NCBI RefSeq assembly: GCF_035503745.1
Contig: NZ_DATJTC010000042.1
Span: 1 to 64,000, forward strand
Direction of reading: 5' to 3'
Origin: Dyella_B sp035503745
Lineage (GTDB): Bacteria > Pseudomonadota > Gammaproteobacteria > Xanthomonadales > Rhodanobacteraceae
DNA: 64,000 bases
Part shown: positions 8,662 to 17,608 of the stretch, one piece after another
How the letters are laid out: every line of letters starts with the position of its first letter
How positions within the stretch are numbered: position 1 is the first letter of the stretch
Notes under the pieces: model-generated
The model's database searches: none
The model's input: the letters and a program-made list of their open reading frames with translations, nothing else
What the model was told of the DNA's origin: nothing
Translations under genes and position numbers: made by a program

Positions 8662-9807
8662 TCAATCGGAAATCAGATCCACGGCTTTCCTCGCGATCGC
8701 CGCGATAAAGCGGAACAGCAAGCCAAGCACGTAGTCGATGAACGACACTGTGATATCGACCGTGGCCGACACCACTCGCCCCATGAAGCGCATCGCGGCC
8801 ATCATCATGTTGCCGATCGCCCGCGCCAGGCGGATCGATTGCAGCATGCCGCTGTAGAGCAAGCGGGCGAGTCCGTCGATCAGGGTGGTTCCGGCAAACA
8901 GCAGCAGGCCGGCGCCATGGCCGATCTGCTTGAGGATCCAGTCCAGCGCCGAAAGAATCAGCCGCAGCGCGGCGGCCGAGCCCATGATGAAGGGGCCGCT
9001 GTCCTTGGCCGCCTCGGCAAGCCATTCGCTGGCCGCTTCGAAGCTGCTGTGCTTGGGCAGGATGACCGGCAGCGACGACCACGCGCAATCGGCCACCGAC
9101 TTGCGGTACGTGGGCATCAGGTGCGACTGCACGTTAACCAGCGTGCCAGGCCCTTTCAGCCGATACGCATTGCTGTCGTAAGGTACGTGACTGTAGGGAA
9201 ACACCGGCACCATCGGTACCGGATCGGTGTCGTGGTAGGCGCGGTAGATATTTTGGGCGCCCAATTGCTCGGTCAGGTATCGCGCATGTTCGTCCACGCC
9301 GCAGCGCGGCGCGCCGAAGGTGTACAAGCGCAAGGCGCAGCCGAGGTTGCTCAAGCTGTCGGCGATCAGGGTCGCCATCGCACCGCCAAGACTGTGGCCC
9401 ACCACATGCAAGGCGGTGGGATTGTGTCCGTTCAATTGCTGGCGGATCTGCGGCAGCACCGACTGCGCGCCGCGCCAGAAGCCGGCATGCACGAGGTAGC
9501 CGCTCGGACCGATCACCCCACCCATGCGTACATTGCTCAGCCAGTCATAGGCGCTGGCCGTGCCGCGTACGGCAATCAGGCATTCGCCCTGGTGCGCGCC
9601 CTGCCCCCATGCCGTAAAACCAAAACCCGAGCGATGCTGCACACCGATGCCCGTGGCACCGATAAGGCGCGTCCCGCGGCCGATATCAAAGGCTTCGCTG
9701 ACCGTCGGCGCGGCATCCTCGGCCACGCTCATATCGCGCGACAGACGCAACAGGTACGTGCTGGTTGCGACCTGGGCGGCCTGGGTCGGAGACAGTTCCA
9801 TGACCAT
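8662..9807 (-). CDS. Class 3 lipase-fold T6SS effector candidate
   Basis: A 381-residue alpha/beta-hydrolase of the class 3 lipase family. The nucleophile elbow GHSLGG is at 137-142 (Ser139); Asp195 in DTDPVP and His229 in VQSHLM complete a plausible triad. After residue 255 the sequence becomes hydrophobic and amphipathic with several helices, which could insert into or bind membranes. There is no signal peptide. The gene sits in a PAAR / exported protein / lipase operon inside the T6SS cluster, so a membrane-phospholipid effector (Tle-like) is the best reading. The start is ATG 9807 with AGGGGGAA upstream; an ATG at 9801 is also possible. Phospholipase specificity (A1, A2 or other) cannot be read from sequence. 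Confidence 0.82.
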   Translation of the reverse strand: MVMELSPTQAAQVATSTYLLRLSRDMSVAEDAAPTVSEAFDIGRGTRLIGATGIGVQHRSGFGFTAWGQGAHQGECLIAVRGTASAYDWLSNVRMGGVIGPSGYLVHAGFWRGAQSVLPQIRQQLNGHNPTALHVVGHSLGGAMATLIADSLSNLGCALRLYTFGAPRCGVDEHARYLTEQLGAQNIYRAYHDTDPVPMVPVFPYSHVPYDSNAYRLKGPGTLVNVQSHLMPTYRKSVADCAWSSLPVILPKHSSFEAASEWLAEAAKDSGPFIMGSAAALRLILSALDWILKQIGHGAGLLLFAGTTLIDGLARLLYSGMLQSIRLARAIGNMMMAAMRFMGRVVSATVDITVSFIDYVLGLLFRFIAAIARKAVDLISD

Positions 9808-9848
9808 TCGCTACGATTCCCCCTGGATCAATCGCGTGAGCCGGTGCG

Positions 9849-10349
9849 TCACACTGCCTTGCAGATACCGTAATGCGTGCCTTCGTGTCCCGGAGCGCGA
9901 GTCAGCTCGCAGACCAGATTGATGGGCTTGCCGTCGAGTTCCGAATTGGCGTCGTAACTGTCCTTGCCGTAACGCCAGGCGATGTACTCCGTGCCCTGGT
10001 AGTGGATCACGATCTTCTGCAGCATGGCAGGTTGCGATGGAATCATGCGGCGCAAACCCGCCTTGCGTTCGATGGGCGCAAAGTGAAACATGCCCCTGGC
10101 ATCGGTGGTTGTCTGCTGCGGCGGAATCTCATTTTCGTTCTCCGACCACACTACCGTCTGCACAAGCTCTGCGCCCTGCACCGGCTGGCCATCCTTCAAC
10201 ACCGTGCCATGCACCTCGGAAAAGAGCACCAACCGGTCGAACGCACCCATTGCACATCCCTCTGACAAACCCGATAACAAAAACACGATCAAGACCAGCG
10301 ATGCCTTGCAAACCCCGCGTAGCATTGTCCGCCGCTTGCGCATCATCAT
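9849..10349 (-). CDS. Exported DUF6795-like protein, probable lipase immunity or accessory protein
   Basis: A 166-residue protein with a basic start and hydrophobic segment (LVLIVFLLSGLSEGC). The Cys at about 32 is preceded by SEG, a poor lipobox, so it may be a lipoprotein or an anchored protein. The mature region begins with a small Ig/CarboxypepD-reg-like unit (EVHGTVLKDGQPVQGAEL), which I recognise as DUF6795-like. Three in-frame ATGs (10349, 10346, 10343) follow AAGGG. It lies 8 bases after the PAAR gene and 41 bases before the lipase, the usual place for the antidote of a T6SS lipase. The immunity role is an inference. Confidence 0.68.
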   Translation of the reverse strand: MMMRKRRTMLRGVCKASLVLIVFLLSGLSEGCAMGAFDRLVLFSEVHGTVLKDGQPVQGAELVQTVVWSENENEIPPQQTTTDARGMFHFAPIERKAGLRRMIPSQPAMLQKIVIHYQGTEYIAWRYGKDSYDANSELDGKPINLVCELTRAPGHEGTHYGICKAV

Positions 10350-10356
10350 GCACCCT

Positions 10357-10644
10357 TCAACCGATCATTACCGTGAAACATCCCAGCACGATCGTGCCAC
10401 CGTGCGCGGTGGTGTCACCCATGCGCGCAGCAGGCTGTCCACCGATCAGCACCTTGGGCGAACCCATCGCAATGACGTCGGGCGGACCGACGCATACGGC
10501 CATGTCGCCCACCCGCGCGGCCGGCAGGCCACCGATCAGCACCGTTGGCGCGCCGGGGCCGGAGATAGGGCCGCCCACATGCGGCACGACGCCGGTCACC
10601 ATCGGGCAGGCATGCATGTCGGTAAGGCGGGCTGCGGGCTGCAT
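10357..10644 (-). CDS. PAAR-domain T6SS spike-tip protein
   Basis: A 95-residue protein consisting of a single PAAR domain. The repeated units VLIGGLPAARVGDMAVCVGPPD and VLIGGQPAARMGDTTAHGG, along with the Cys/His residues (CPM, VCVG, TAHGG), fit the zinc-bound conical tip that caps VgrG. It has no C-terminal toxin extension. The start at 10644 has GAGGAGC 6 bases upstream. It heads the operon PAAR / exported protein / lipase / TPR-methyltransferase and lies 81 bases after the NlpC/CHAP-like gene, so it may serve either cargo. Confidence 0.95.
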   Translation of the reverse strand: MQPAARLTDMHACPMVTGVVPHVGGPISGPGAPTVLIGGLPAARVGDMAVCVGPPDVIAMGSPKVLIGGQPAARMGDTTAHGGTIVLGCFTVMIG

Positions 10645-10724
10645 GGTGCGCTCCTCAAGAAAAGTTGATGCGGTAACCGGCTTGGATGTGCAGGCCTGTG
10701 CCGGTTGCTTTTGCCATTTGCCGC

Positions 10725-11327
10725 TTACTTATTTTTTTCTTGCCACCGGACGAAATTCTCCGTCGCGACATTCCTGTCGATTCGCCGATAGTATTGCTTA
10801 TCTATGCGCTTTTCCGAGCAGCAGCACGATTGTTCGGTCTTGAACCAGTAGCAGTCGTTATAGACATTGAGAACGTTTGCGACTTCCGTAAAACGCCTCA
10901 GCTTGTTAGCCCCATTTTTACTGCTGACGCGGATCTGCGTGCGGGCACCCCACTGATGAATGGCCGACTCAATCCGCGCGGTGTGCAGAATGGCGCCCTG
11001 GTTGTATTCGCCTTCCTTACCGTTCAAGGCGCGAAAAACGATAATGTCGCCCACTTCCGGCTTTTTGTTCACCCGGCGCCACTCATCTTCCAATACGGTG
11101 TGCATATCGTCGTTGCTGAAAATGGAAAAGCCATGCAGCCAATAGCTGAACGTGGCATGCCCGTGACACCAATACCGGTACTGTTCCTGGATCCCTTCGT
11201 TGGGGCGCCAAACCTTGACCTTGCTGCCCGTATCGGTACGGCCCCAACCCAGATCGCCCACCGCCGCGGGTATTTGGTCTCCCCATGGTCGATAGCCGGA
11301 ACTGATCAGTTCAAATGAACTTTTCAT
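10725..11327 (-). CDS. Small NlpC/CHAP-like protein, candidate T6SS cargo
   Basis: A 200-residue protein with no signal peptide and no family I can name firmly. The order of motifs fits a papain-like NlpC/P60 or CHAP fold: a Cys at 54 in YWCHGHATFSY starting a helix, GDIIVFRA at 93-100, a His at 115 in LHTARIE, and SSKNG at 135-139. Such enzymes cut amide bonds, often in peptidoglycan. Its DNA is visibly richer in A/T than its neighbours. It lies between clpV and PAAR in the cluster orientation, a common cargo site. No obvious immunity gene adjoins it. No strong ribosome binding site precedes ATG 11327. Catalytic function is an inference. Confidence 0.6.
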   Translation of the reverse strand: MKSSFELISSGYRPWGDQIPAAVGDLGWGRTDTGSKVKVWRPNEGIQEQYRYWCHGHATFSYWLHGFSIFSNDDMHTVLEDEWRRVNKKPEVGDIIVFRALNGKEGEYNQGAILHTARIESAIHQWGARTQIRVSSKNGANKLRRFTEVANVLNVYNDCYWFKTEQSCCCSEKRIDKQYYRRIDRNVATENFVRWQEKNK

Positions 11328-11390
11328 ATCGATATCCCAATGAATGTTCGCAGGGTCGCCGCACCGCCAAATGGCGTACGCCGTCTCACG

Positions 11391-14123
11391 TCAAGCGAAA
11401 CCATAGTCGAAATCCTGACCTTTGACCGTCACGTTCACTCCCTGCACGGCCTTGCCTTCGATCATCCGCATCAGGAACTCGCGGCTGACGTCCGGCAGCA
11501 TCGAATTGGTGAGAATGGCATCGATCATGCGTCCGCCCGACTCGCTCTCGGTGCAACGACTGACGACCAGCTTCACTACCTCGTCGTTGTACTCGAACGG
11601 AATCTTGTAGCGCGCCTCGATCCGCTTCTTGATGCGTCCCAATTGAAGCTTCACGATCTCGCCCAGCATCTTTTCGCTCAACGGGTAATACGGAATCGTC
11701 ACCAGCCGCCCCAGCAACGCAGGCGGGAAAATTTTCAGCAACGGCTCGCGCAAAGCCTTGGCCATGCCCTCATGATCGGGCATCAGCTCGGGGTCTTTGC
11801 ACAAGCTTGCGATGAGATCGGTGCCCGCATTGGTGGTCAGCAGGATCAACGTATTTTTGAAATCGATCTGGCGCCCTTCGCCGTCTTCCATCACGCCCTT
11901 GTCGAACACCTGGAAGAAAATTTCGTGCACGTCCGGATGCGCCTTTTCCACCTCATCCAGCAGTACCACGCTGTATGGCTTGCGCCGCACGGCCTCGGTC
12001 AGCACGCCGCCTTCGCCGTAGCCGACATAACCGGGAGGCGCTCCTTTCAAGGTGGAAACGGTATGCGCTTCCTGAAATTCGCTCATGTTGATGGTGATCA
12101 GGTTCTGTTCGCCGCCGTACAGCGCCTCGGCGAGTGCCAACGCGGTCTCGGTCTTGCCCACGCCCGACGTGCCGGCGAGCATGAACACGCCGATCGGCTT
12201 GCTCGGGTTATCCAGGCCCGCGCGCGAGGTCTGGATGCGCTTGGCGATCATTTCCATCGCATGATCCTGGCCGATCACGCGCTGGCTCATGATCCGGGCC
12301 AGGTTCATCACCGTCTCCAGTTCGCTCTTGACCATGCGCCCGACGGGAATGCCGGTCCAATCGGCCACCACCGACCCGACCGCGGTGTAATCGACGGAAG
12401 GAAGGATCAACGGATGCTCGCCCTGCAATGCTGAGAGTTGCGCTTGCAGTCCGTGCAATTCTTCCAGCATGCCGGCGCGCTCCGCATCGGTGATCGCGGC
12501 AGGCGCGCTGACGGTTTGAGCCTCGGCTGCCGCGGCCTCTTCCAGCTTGCTACCGGTGCCTTCTACCGGGGAAAGGTCGCCGCGCAGCTTGGCGCGAATG
12601 GCAAGGAGCTTCTCGACCAGCGATTTCTCCGCCTGCCAGTTGGCTTCCAGTTTTTCCAACCGCTGTTTTTGCTCGGCGAGTTTGGTTGTCGCACTTGCCT
12701 CGCGTTCAGACACATTGATGCCGATGACTTTCTCGCGCGCGATGATCGCCAGTTCGGTCTCCAACGCGTCAATGCGTTTGCGCGTATCGTCCACTTCCGG
12801 CGGTACCGCATGCTGGCTGATCGCCACGCGCGCGCACGCGGTATCGAGCAAACTGACTGCCTTGTCCGGCAACTGGCGCGCGGGAATGTAGCGGTGCGAC
12901 AACTTCACCGCGGCCTCCAGCGCTTCGTCGAGAATCTGCACGCGGTGATGTTTCTCCATGACGCTGGCCACGCCGCGCATCATCAGTATGCCCTTCTCTT
13001 CGCTGGGCTCATCGACCTGCACAGTCTGGAAACGACGGGTGAGCGCGGGATCCTTTTCGATGTGTTTCTTGTATTCGGCCCAGGTGGTGGCACCCACGGT
13101 GCGCAGGTTGCCGCGCGCAAGCGCGGGCTTGAGCAGGTTGGCGGCGTCGCCCGTACCCGCCGCGCCACCCGCGCCGACCAGCGTGTGCGCCTCGTCGATG
13201 AACAGAATGATCGGCCTGGGCGAGGACTGTACTTCCTCGATGACCTGGCGCAGGCGATTCTCGAATTCGCCCTTCATGCTGGCGCCGGCCTGCAGCAGGC
13301 CGACATCGAGCGTACGCAACTCCACGTCTTTCAATTGCGGCGGTACGTCGCCGGCAGCGATGCGCAGCGCAAACCCCTCCACCACCGCGGTCTTGCCCAC
13401 GCCGGCCTCGCCCACCAGCATGGGATTGTTCTGGCGGCGGCGCATGAGAATGTCCACGACCTGCCGGATCTCCTCGTCGCGCCCCACAATCGGGTCAATC
13501 TTGCCGTTGCGCGCCTGTTCGGTGAGATCCACCGTGAACTGGCGCAAGGCTTCCTGCTTGCCCATCTGCGCGGGCGCCATCGCGCCGCTCGCTTCACCGG
13601 GCGCGGCACCGCCCATGCGGAAACCGTCGCTCGCGTTTTGCCCGTCTTCCGGCGAACCGGCCACGACTTCGGCGAATTTGTCGGCCAGCGTTTCCGGCTT
13701 GACCTTCTCAAACTCCTTGGACACGTTGATCAGTGCGTTACGCAGATGGCGGGTGCGCAGCACACCCAGCACCAGATAGCCCGTGCGCACTTGTGCTTCG
13801 CCGTACATCAGCGTGGCGATCACCCAGGCCTTTTCGACCGCTTCTTCCACATCGCCGGACAAGTCGGAGATGGTGGTGGAACCGCGCGGCAGGCGATCCA
13901 ATGCATCGGTCACGTCGCGCGCCAGGTTCGAAGGATTGAGGTTGAACTGCTTGACGATGCGATGCAGGTCCGAATCCTGCAGCTGCAGGATCTGATGGAT
14001 CCAGTGCACCAGTTCCACGTAGGGATTGCCGCGAAGCTTGCAGAACACGGTGGCGCTTTCGATGCCGCGATAGGCCAGTTTGTTGAGTTTGCCGAACAGC
14101 GCACTGCGACTGATCTCTGCCAT
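11391..14123 (-). CDS. clpV: ClpV/TssH, T6SS sheath-disassembly ATPase
   Basis: A 910-residue ClpB-like AAA+ ATPase. It has an N-terminal Clp-N domain, a first nucleotide-binding domain with Walker A GEAGVGKT, a middle coiled-coil region (about 430-540) and a second domain with GTSGVGKT and Walker B VVLLDEVEKAH. The start ATG 14123 (MAEISRSALFGKLN) is the typical ClpV start; the open frame extends further but runs into tssG. ClpV recycles contracted TssBC sheaths in the cytoplasm. It follows tssG by 89 bases and precedes the NlpC/CHAP-like gene by 63 bases. Confidence 0.97.
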   Translation of the reverse strand: MAEISRSALFGKLNKLAYRGIESATVFCKLRGNPYVELVHWIHQILQLQDSDLHRIVKQFNLNPSNLARDVTDALDRLPRGSTTISDLSGDVEEAVEKAWVIATLMYGEAQVRTGYLVLGVLRTRHLRNALINVSKEFEKVKPETLADKFAEVVAGSPEDGQNASDGFRMGGAAPGEASGAMAPAQMGKQEALRQFTVDLTEQARNGKIDPIVGRDEEIRQVVDILMRRRQNNPMLVGEAGVGKTAVVEGFALRIAAGDVPPQLKDVELRTLDVGLLQAGASMKGEFENRLRQVIEEVQSSPRPIILFIDEAHTLVGAGGAAGTGDAANLLKPALARGNLRTVGATTWAEYKKHIEKDPALTRRFQTVQVDEPSEEKGILMMRGVASVMEKHHRVQILDEALEAAVKLSHRYIPARQLPDKAVSLLDTACARVAISQHAVPPEVDDTRKRIDALETELAIIAREKVIGINVSEREASATTKLAEQKQRLEKLEANWQAEKSLVEKLLAIRAKLRGDLSPVEGTGSKLEEAAAAEAQTVSAPAAITDAERAGMLEELHGLQAQLSALQGEHPLILPSVDYTAVGSVVADWTGIPVGRMVKSELETVMNLARIMSQRVIGQDHAMEMIAKRIQTSRAGLDNPSKPIGVFMLAGTSGVGKTETALALAEALYGGEQNLITINMSEFQEAHTVSTLKGAPPGYVGYGEGGVLTEAVRRKPYSVVLLDEVEKAHPDVHEIFFQVFDKGVMEDGEGRQIDFKNTLILLTTNAGTDLIASLCKDPELMPDHEGMAKALREPLLKIFPPALLGRLVTIPYYPLSEKMLGEIVKLQLGRIKKRIEARYKIPFEYNDEVVKLVVSRCTESESGGRMIDAILTNSMLPDVSREFLMRMIEGKAVQGVNVTVKGQDFDYGFA

Positions 14124-14212
14124 GACGACTACCCTTGAGTTTTGGTTTCCCCTTCCCACTGCACGGAAAGGCAGTAAGGATGCATGTACCGCGTATTCGT
14201 CGCCGGCAAGGG

Positions 14213-15235
14213 TCAACCCACCGGCTTCAACACCACATCGTCGATATCGCCCTGCTGCCGCGAGGTTCCAAGCCAGGTGGACAAACCCATGCGCCCGGTC
14301 TTTCCAAGCTGGATGCCGGGCATTTCGTCCCGCCGCAACACCAGCTGGACGTCCCACGCTTTTTCTTCGCCGACGTACGTTTTAACCGCCGCCACCAGTT
14401 GCCGCAGCGCTTCGCCGCCTGGCAGGAAGTTGCCAAATTGCGCGCGCGTCAGCGGCCCCAACCGCAGCCGGAAGCGTTGTTGCGCACCCCATACGTACTC
14501 ACCGAGCACCGCGGTAAGCCCCATGCACGCCACCTCGCGCGACGATCCCAGTCGCAAATGCGAGGAGGAAGGCAGGCGCATCCACTCCGTCACGAATTCG
14601 ACGACGCGCACCGGTATATGGAAAAAATGTTCCAGCAGGCTTTGCAACCCTTCGGCATTGCGCGCCTGCGCCAGCAGGCGTCCGGAAAAGAAGCGCTTGT
14701 ATTGATCGGGCAACGCGTCGCGCGACTGCAGATTGGGCGTAGAGAGCCCGATCAGCGCGCCGACGTACAGATTGAAGCGATCCTCGCCCGGACGGTCCAA
14801 CTGCACGGTCGGCTGCGAATCGGCCCATGCCCGGTAAAACAGGCTGAGCATGCGATGATGAAAGATATTGGCGAAAGCGATGAAGGTATCGTCCTTCGCA
14901 TTGCGCTGCCGGTCCAGCACGTACTCGGTCAGGTGCAGCGGCAATGGCGCGTTGGGGCCGAACAGGCCGAAGAACAGCCCGTGCATGCGCGGCGCCCTGC
15001 CCTCGGCCGCCTGCTCGAAACGCTCCACCGTGCGCGGAGCGAAGGCGAGCGAGGGCGTCTGGCACAAGCGCACCGCATCCTCGGCAGGCTTGGCCGAATG
15101 GCCCAGGCGCGGCAGTTCTGGATGCGCACACTCAAGCCAGCGCAACGCTTCGAAAAATTCGAAGGCTTCCGGCCGATCGCGCAGCGCATTCTCAAGCGCT
15201 ACAGGATCTGGCGTTTGCCGATGCGCGCCGGCCAT
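14213..15235 (-). CDS. tssG: TssG, T6SS baseplate protein
   Basis: A 340-residue protein, the standard TssG (ImpH/VasB) length, starting at ATG 15235 (MAGAHRQTPD). Family hallmarks are the early FFEALRWLE, then HGLFFGLFGPNAPLPLHLTEY and FYRAWADSQP. TssG forms the baseplate wedge with TssE, TssF and TssK. The start overlaps the end of tssF by 37 bases, so translation is probably coupled. An upstream extension of the frame exists but lies inside tssF and is not used. Confidence 0.95.
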   Translation of the reverse strand: MAGAHRQTPDPVALENALRDRPEAFEFFEALRWLECAHPELPRLGHSAKPAEDAVRLCQTPSLAFAPRTVERFEQAAEGRAPRMHGLFFGLFGPNAPLPLHLTEYVLDRQRNAKDDTFIAFANIFHHRMLSLFYRAWADSQPTVQLDRPGEDRFNLYVGALIGLSTPNLQSRDALPDQYKRFFSGRLLAQARNAEGLQSLLEHFFHIPVRVVEFVTEWMRLPSSSHLRLGSSREVACMGLTAVLGEYVWGAQQRFRLRLGPLTRAQFGNFLPGGEALRQLVAAVKTYVGEEKAWDVQLVLRRDEMPGIQLGKTGRMGLSTWLGTSRQQGDIDDVVLKPVG

Positions 15236-17082
15236 CGAGCCACCTCGTTCCGTTCCAGGGTACGCAACACCGTTTCGGTGAACGAATTCACCGAAACGTA
15301 GCGTGCAAAGAAATGCCGCATCACCGAACCGAGCAGGAAAGCGCCTGTGCCTTCGAACGCGCCGTCGTCGCAGGTAAGGGTGATTTCCAGGCCACGCCCA
15401 AACGTGATCGGTCCCGGCACCGGAATGCGCCGGACCACCGACTTGGAGCCGACCGCCTTGACGCCTTCGATCTGGCGCCGCGCGCTGGCGTCGAATTCGT
15501 CGCAATACAGCGTCAACATTTCGCGCAGGGCGGCCGCACCCTCTTCGTTACTTTCGCCCAGCAGTGATACGTAGTTGAGCTGCAGATGGCTCACCAGGCG
15601 CCATGCCGTTTCGCCGTTCGCACTGGGTGCGCGCGGCTTGGTCGGGCCGGCCACGCAGCGGATGGAAGCGATCGGCGCGCCTGTCTCCAGCGTGAAATCA
15701 GTGCGCGACTTGCCCACCGGCATCTGCAGTGGCAGATCGCGGTTGGTGCACATCAGCTGCATGCCGACCTGGCGCAATTGGGTGGAGTACGGCGCATCGT
15801 TGGCATCCACCAACGAAATGAACACCTCGCTGCCGATGTAACTGGAGCGCGCGCCCTGCAGCTTCTGCCGCGAGGACAGCAGGCGCGGCTCGCGGCGCGT
15901 GGTGTAGAAAGCGGCGCTGCCGCTATGCCAGACACGCTCGTCGCAACCGTAGAACGGCTGGAAACGCTGTTCGGGCTCCTGCCGGTCGCCGAAGCCCTCC
16001 ACGTGATGCACGCTATGCACTTCGAAATCCATCGGGCGCGTGCGGTCGGCGACGACGTGGTATTCGGTTCGCCCCTGCTGCAGATGAATGCGATCGGCGC
16101 GGCGCGGAAACAGATTGATCGCCGGCGTGCAGAACAAACGGAAGTTGCCCGCATCCACCGCGTTGTGCAACCGTGTGACGCTGCGATCGAATAGCACCGT
16201 GATATCGAACTCGGTGGCCTGCGATCGCGCCAGCACCGATTTCAAGCCGGTGAATACCGCAAACAGAAAGCGCTCCGGGCAGGCGAAATATTCCTGTAGC
16301 AGCCGATAGCCGCTGAACGATCGATCGGTATAGGGCAACAGGGCCTCGCTATCGTCGAAGCCCTTGGCAACGATATTGTCGGCACTGAAAGTCTGCACCA
16401 GCATGCCGCTAGGGCTGGGCGCGCGCATGACGAAACCCACGGCGTTGCCCAGCAATTGTTCATACAAGCGTTTAGGCAATTCGTCCGCGCCCGCGATGAA
16501 TACCGGCAACTCGTCCAGCGGCAGCATGTTGGCCTGCGCGCCGGCGGTAATGGTGAATTTCAGGCGCAGGCCCGCTCGCACGGTGCGATCGGCGGGAATC
16601 GGTACGCTGGCCGCGGCAATCGCCGCGGGCGTCTCGAAGTATTTGGCCTCGGTCAACTCCAGCGGCCACAGCGTGACATCGTGCGCGGTGCGGTATTCGC
16701 AGGCGGTGCGATCGTCGTTGGCCGTGAGACTGCGCAGCGCCGTGTTGCGCGCAACGGTGTAGCCGGCGGCCAGCGCACTTTCCTTGGTGTCCGGGTGCAT
16801 CTGCACTACCGCCATCGATGGCACCGGGGCGAGATAGTGCGGATAAATCATTTCCAGCAGGTGCTGGGTGAACACCGGGTGTTGCGCGTCGAGCTTGAGC
16901 TGGATGCGCGCGGCCAGAAACGCAAAGCCTTCGAGCAGGCGTTCCACGTAGGGGTCGGCGCACTCGAAGCCTTCCATCCCCAGCCGCCCGGCGATCTTGG
17001 GATATTCACGCGCGAATTCCGCGCCCATCTCCCTGACGTGCTGCAGTTCGCGGTTGTAATAGCGGAGCAATCGCGGGTCCAT
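15199..17082 (-). CDS. tssF: TssF, T6SS baseplate protein
   Basis: A 627-residue protein matching TssF (ImpG/VasA) in length and sequence: the N-terminus MDPRLLRYYNRELQHVREMG and EMIYPHYLAPVPSMAVVQM are family signatures. It is the large wedge protein of the baseplate in the cytoplasm. Its ATG lies 4 bases after the tssE stop, and its 3' end overlaps tssG, consistent with stoichiometric co-translation of tssEFG. No unusual feature is seen. Confidence 0.97.
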   Translation of the reverse strand: MDPRLLRYYNRELQHVREMGAEFAREYPKIAGRLGMEGFECADPYVERLLEGFAFLAARIQLKLDAQHPVFTQHLLEMIYPHYLAPVPSMAVVQMHPDTKESALAAGYTVARNTALRSLTANDDRTACEYRTAHDVTLWPLELTEAKYFETPAAIAAASVPIPADRTVRAGLRLKFTITAGAQANMLPLDELPVFIAGADELPKRLYEQLLGNAVGFVMRAPSPSGMLVQTFSADNIVAKGFDDSEALLPYTDRSFSGYRLLQEYFACPERFLFAVFTGLKSVLARSQATEFDITVLFDRSVTRLHNAVDAGNFRLFCTPAINLFPRRADRIHLQQGRTEYHVVADRTRPMDFEVHSVHHVEGFGDRQEPEQRFQPFYGCDERVWHSGSAAFYTTRREPRLLSSRQKLQGARSSYIGSEVFISLVDANDAPYSTQLRQVGMQLMCTNRDLPLQMPVGKSRTDFTLETGAPIASIRCVAGPTKPRAPSANGETAWRLVSHLQLNYVSLLGESNEEGAAALREMLTLYCDEFDASARRQIEGVKAVGSKSVVRRIPVPGPITFGRGLEITLTCDDGAFEGTGAFLLGSVMRHFFARYVSVNSFTETVLRTLERNEVARWPARIGKRQIL

Positions 17083-17086
17083 GGCG

Positions 17087-17590
17087 TTAGCCGAAGCTCT
17101 CCGACACGTTGAATTTGCCCGTTTCCAGGTCCACTTCCGTCTTCAGGTAAAGGTTCAGCGGAATGGGCTGCGCCCACATTTCCGACTCGATGTTGAAGAC
17201 CAGCGACTGCCGGTCCATGCGCTTGGTGTCGGTCTGTACGGTGACGCGCAGCGAACTGGCGGTAAGGCGCGGCTCGAAGGCCAGGATCGCTTCGCGCAGC
17301 TGCCGTTGCAGCACGCTGGCATCGACGCCGGCCAGCGCCGTGCCGGTGAGATCGGGGATGCCGAAATTGAGCACGGAGCGGGCGACGTCCGGATAATCGG
17401 CCAGTTCGTCATCCAGCCCCAGGTTCACGCAATTGAGCAGCCAGGAAATATCGCGCGCCACGCAGTCGCGCAAACGGGTAGCGGAAATCACCCGCTTTTC
17501 GCGGCTTTCGTCCGCTTTCGCCGGTTCGTCGTCGGCGAGCCGGTCCAGCAGCGAGGGTTGCAACCGTTCCTGGGTGGTCAACTCAGCCAT
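17087..17590 (-). CDS. tssE: TssE, T6SS gp25-like baseplate protein
   Basis: A 167-residue gp25-like protein. The conserved core runs from LRDCVARDISWLLNC through SVLNFGIPDLTG to LREAILAFEPRL, with a beta-rich C-terminus. TssE nucleates sheath polymerisation at the baseplate. The gene lies between tagJ (18 bases upstream) and tssF (4 bases downstream). Confidence 0.96.
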   Translation of the reverse strand: MAELTTQERLQPSLLDRLADDEPAKADESREKRVISATRLRDCVARDISWLLNCVNLGLDDELADYPDVARSVLNFGIPDLTGTALAGVDASVLQRQLREAILAFEPRLTASSLRVTVQTDTKRMDRQSLVFNIESEMWAQPIPLNLYLKTEVDLETGKFNVSESFG

Positions 17591-17608
17591 GACGGTTCCT
17601 CGCGGCGG

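Noticed and set aside
8648..9088. N-terminal extension of the TPR-methyltransferase
   Set aside because: It overlaps the lipase gene in another frame, is Arg/His-rich and lacks TPR character; ATG 8647 starts the real protein.
12438..14138. Long plus-strand frame opposite clpV
   Set aside because: Antisense of a conserved ATPase gene, low-complexity His/Arg-rich translation.
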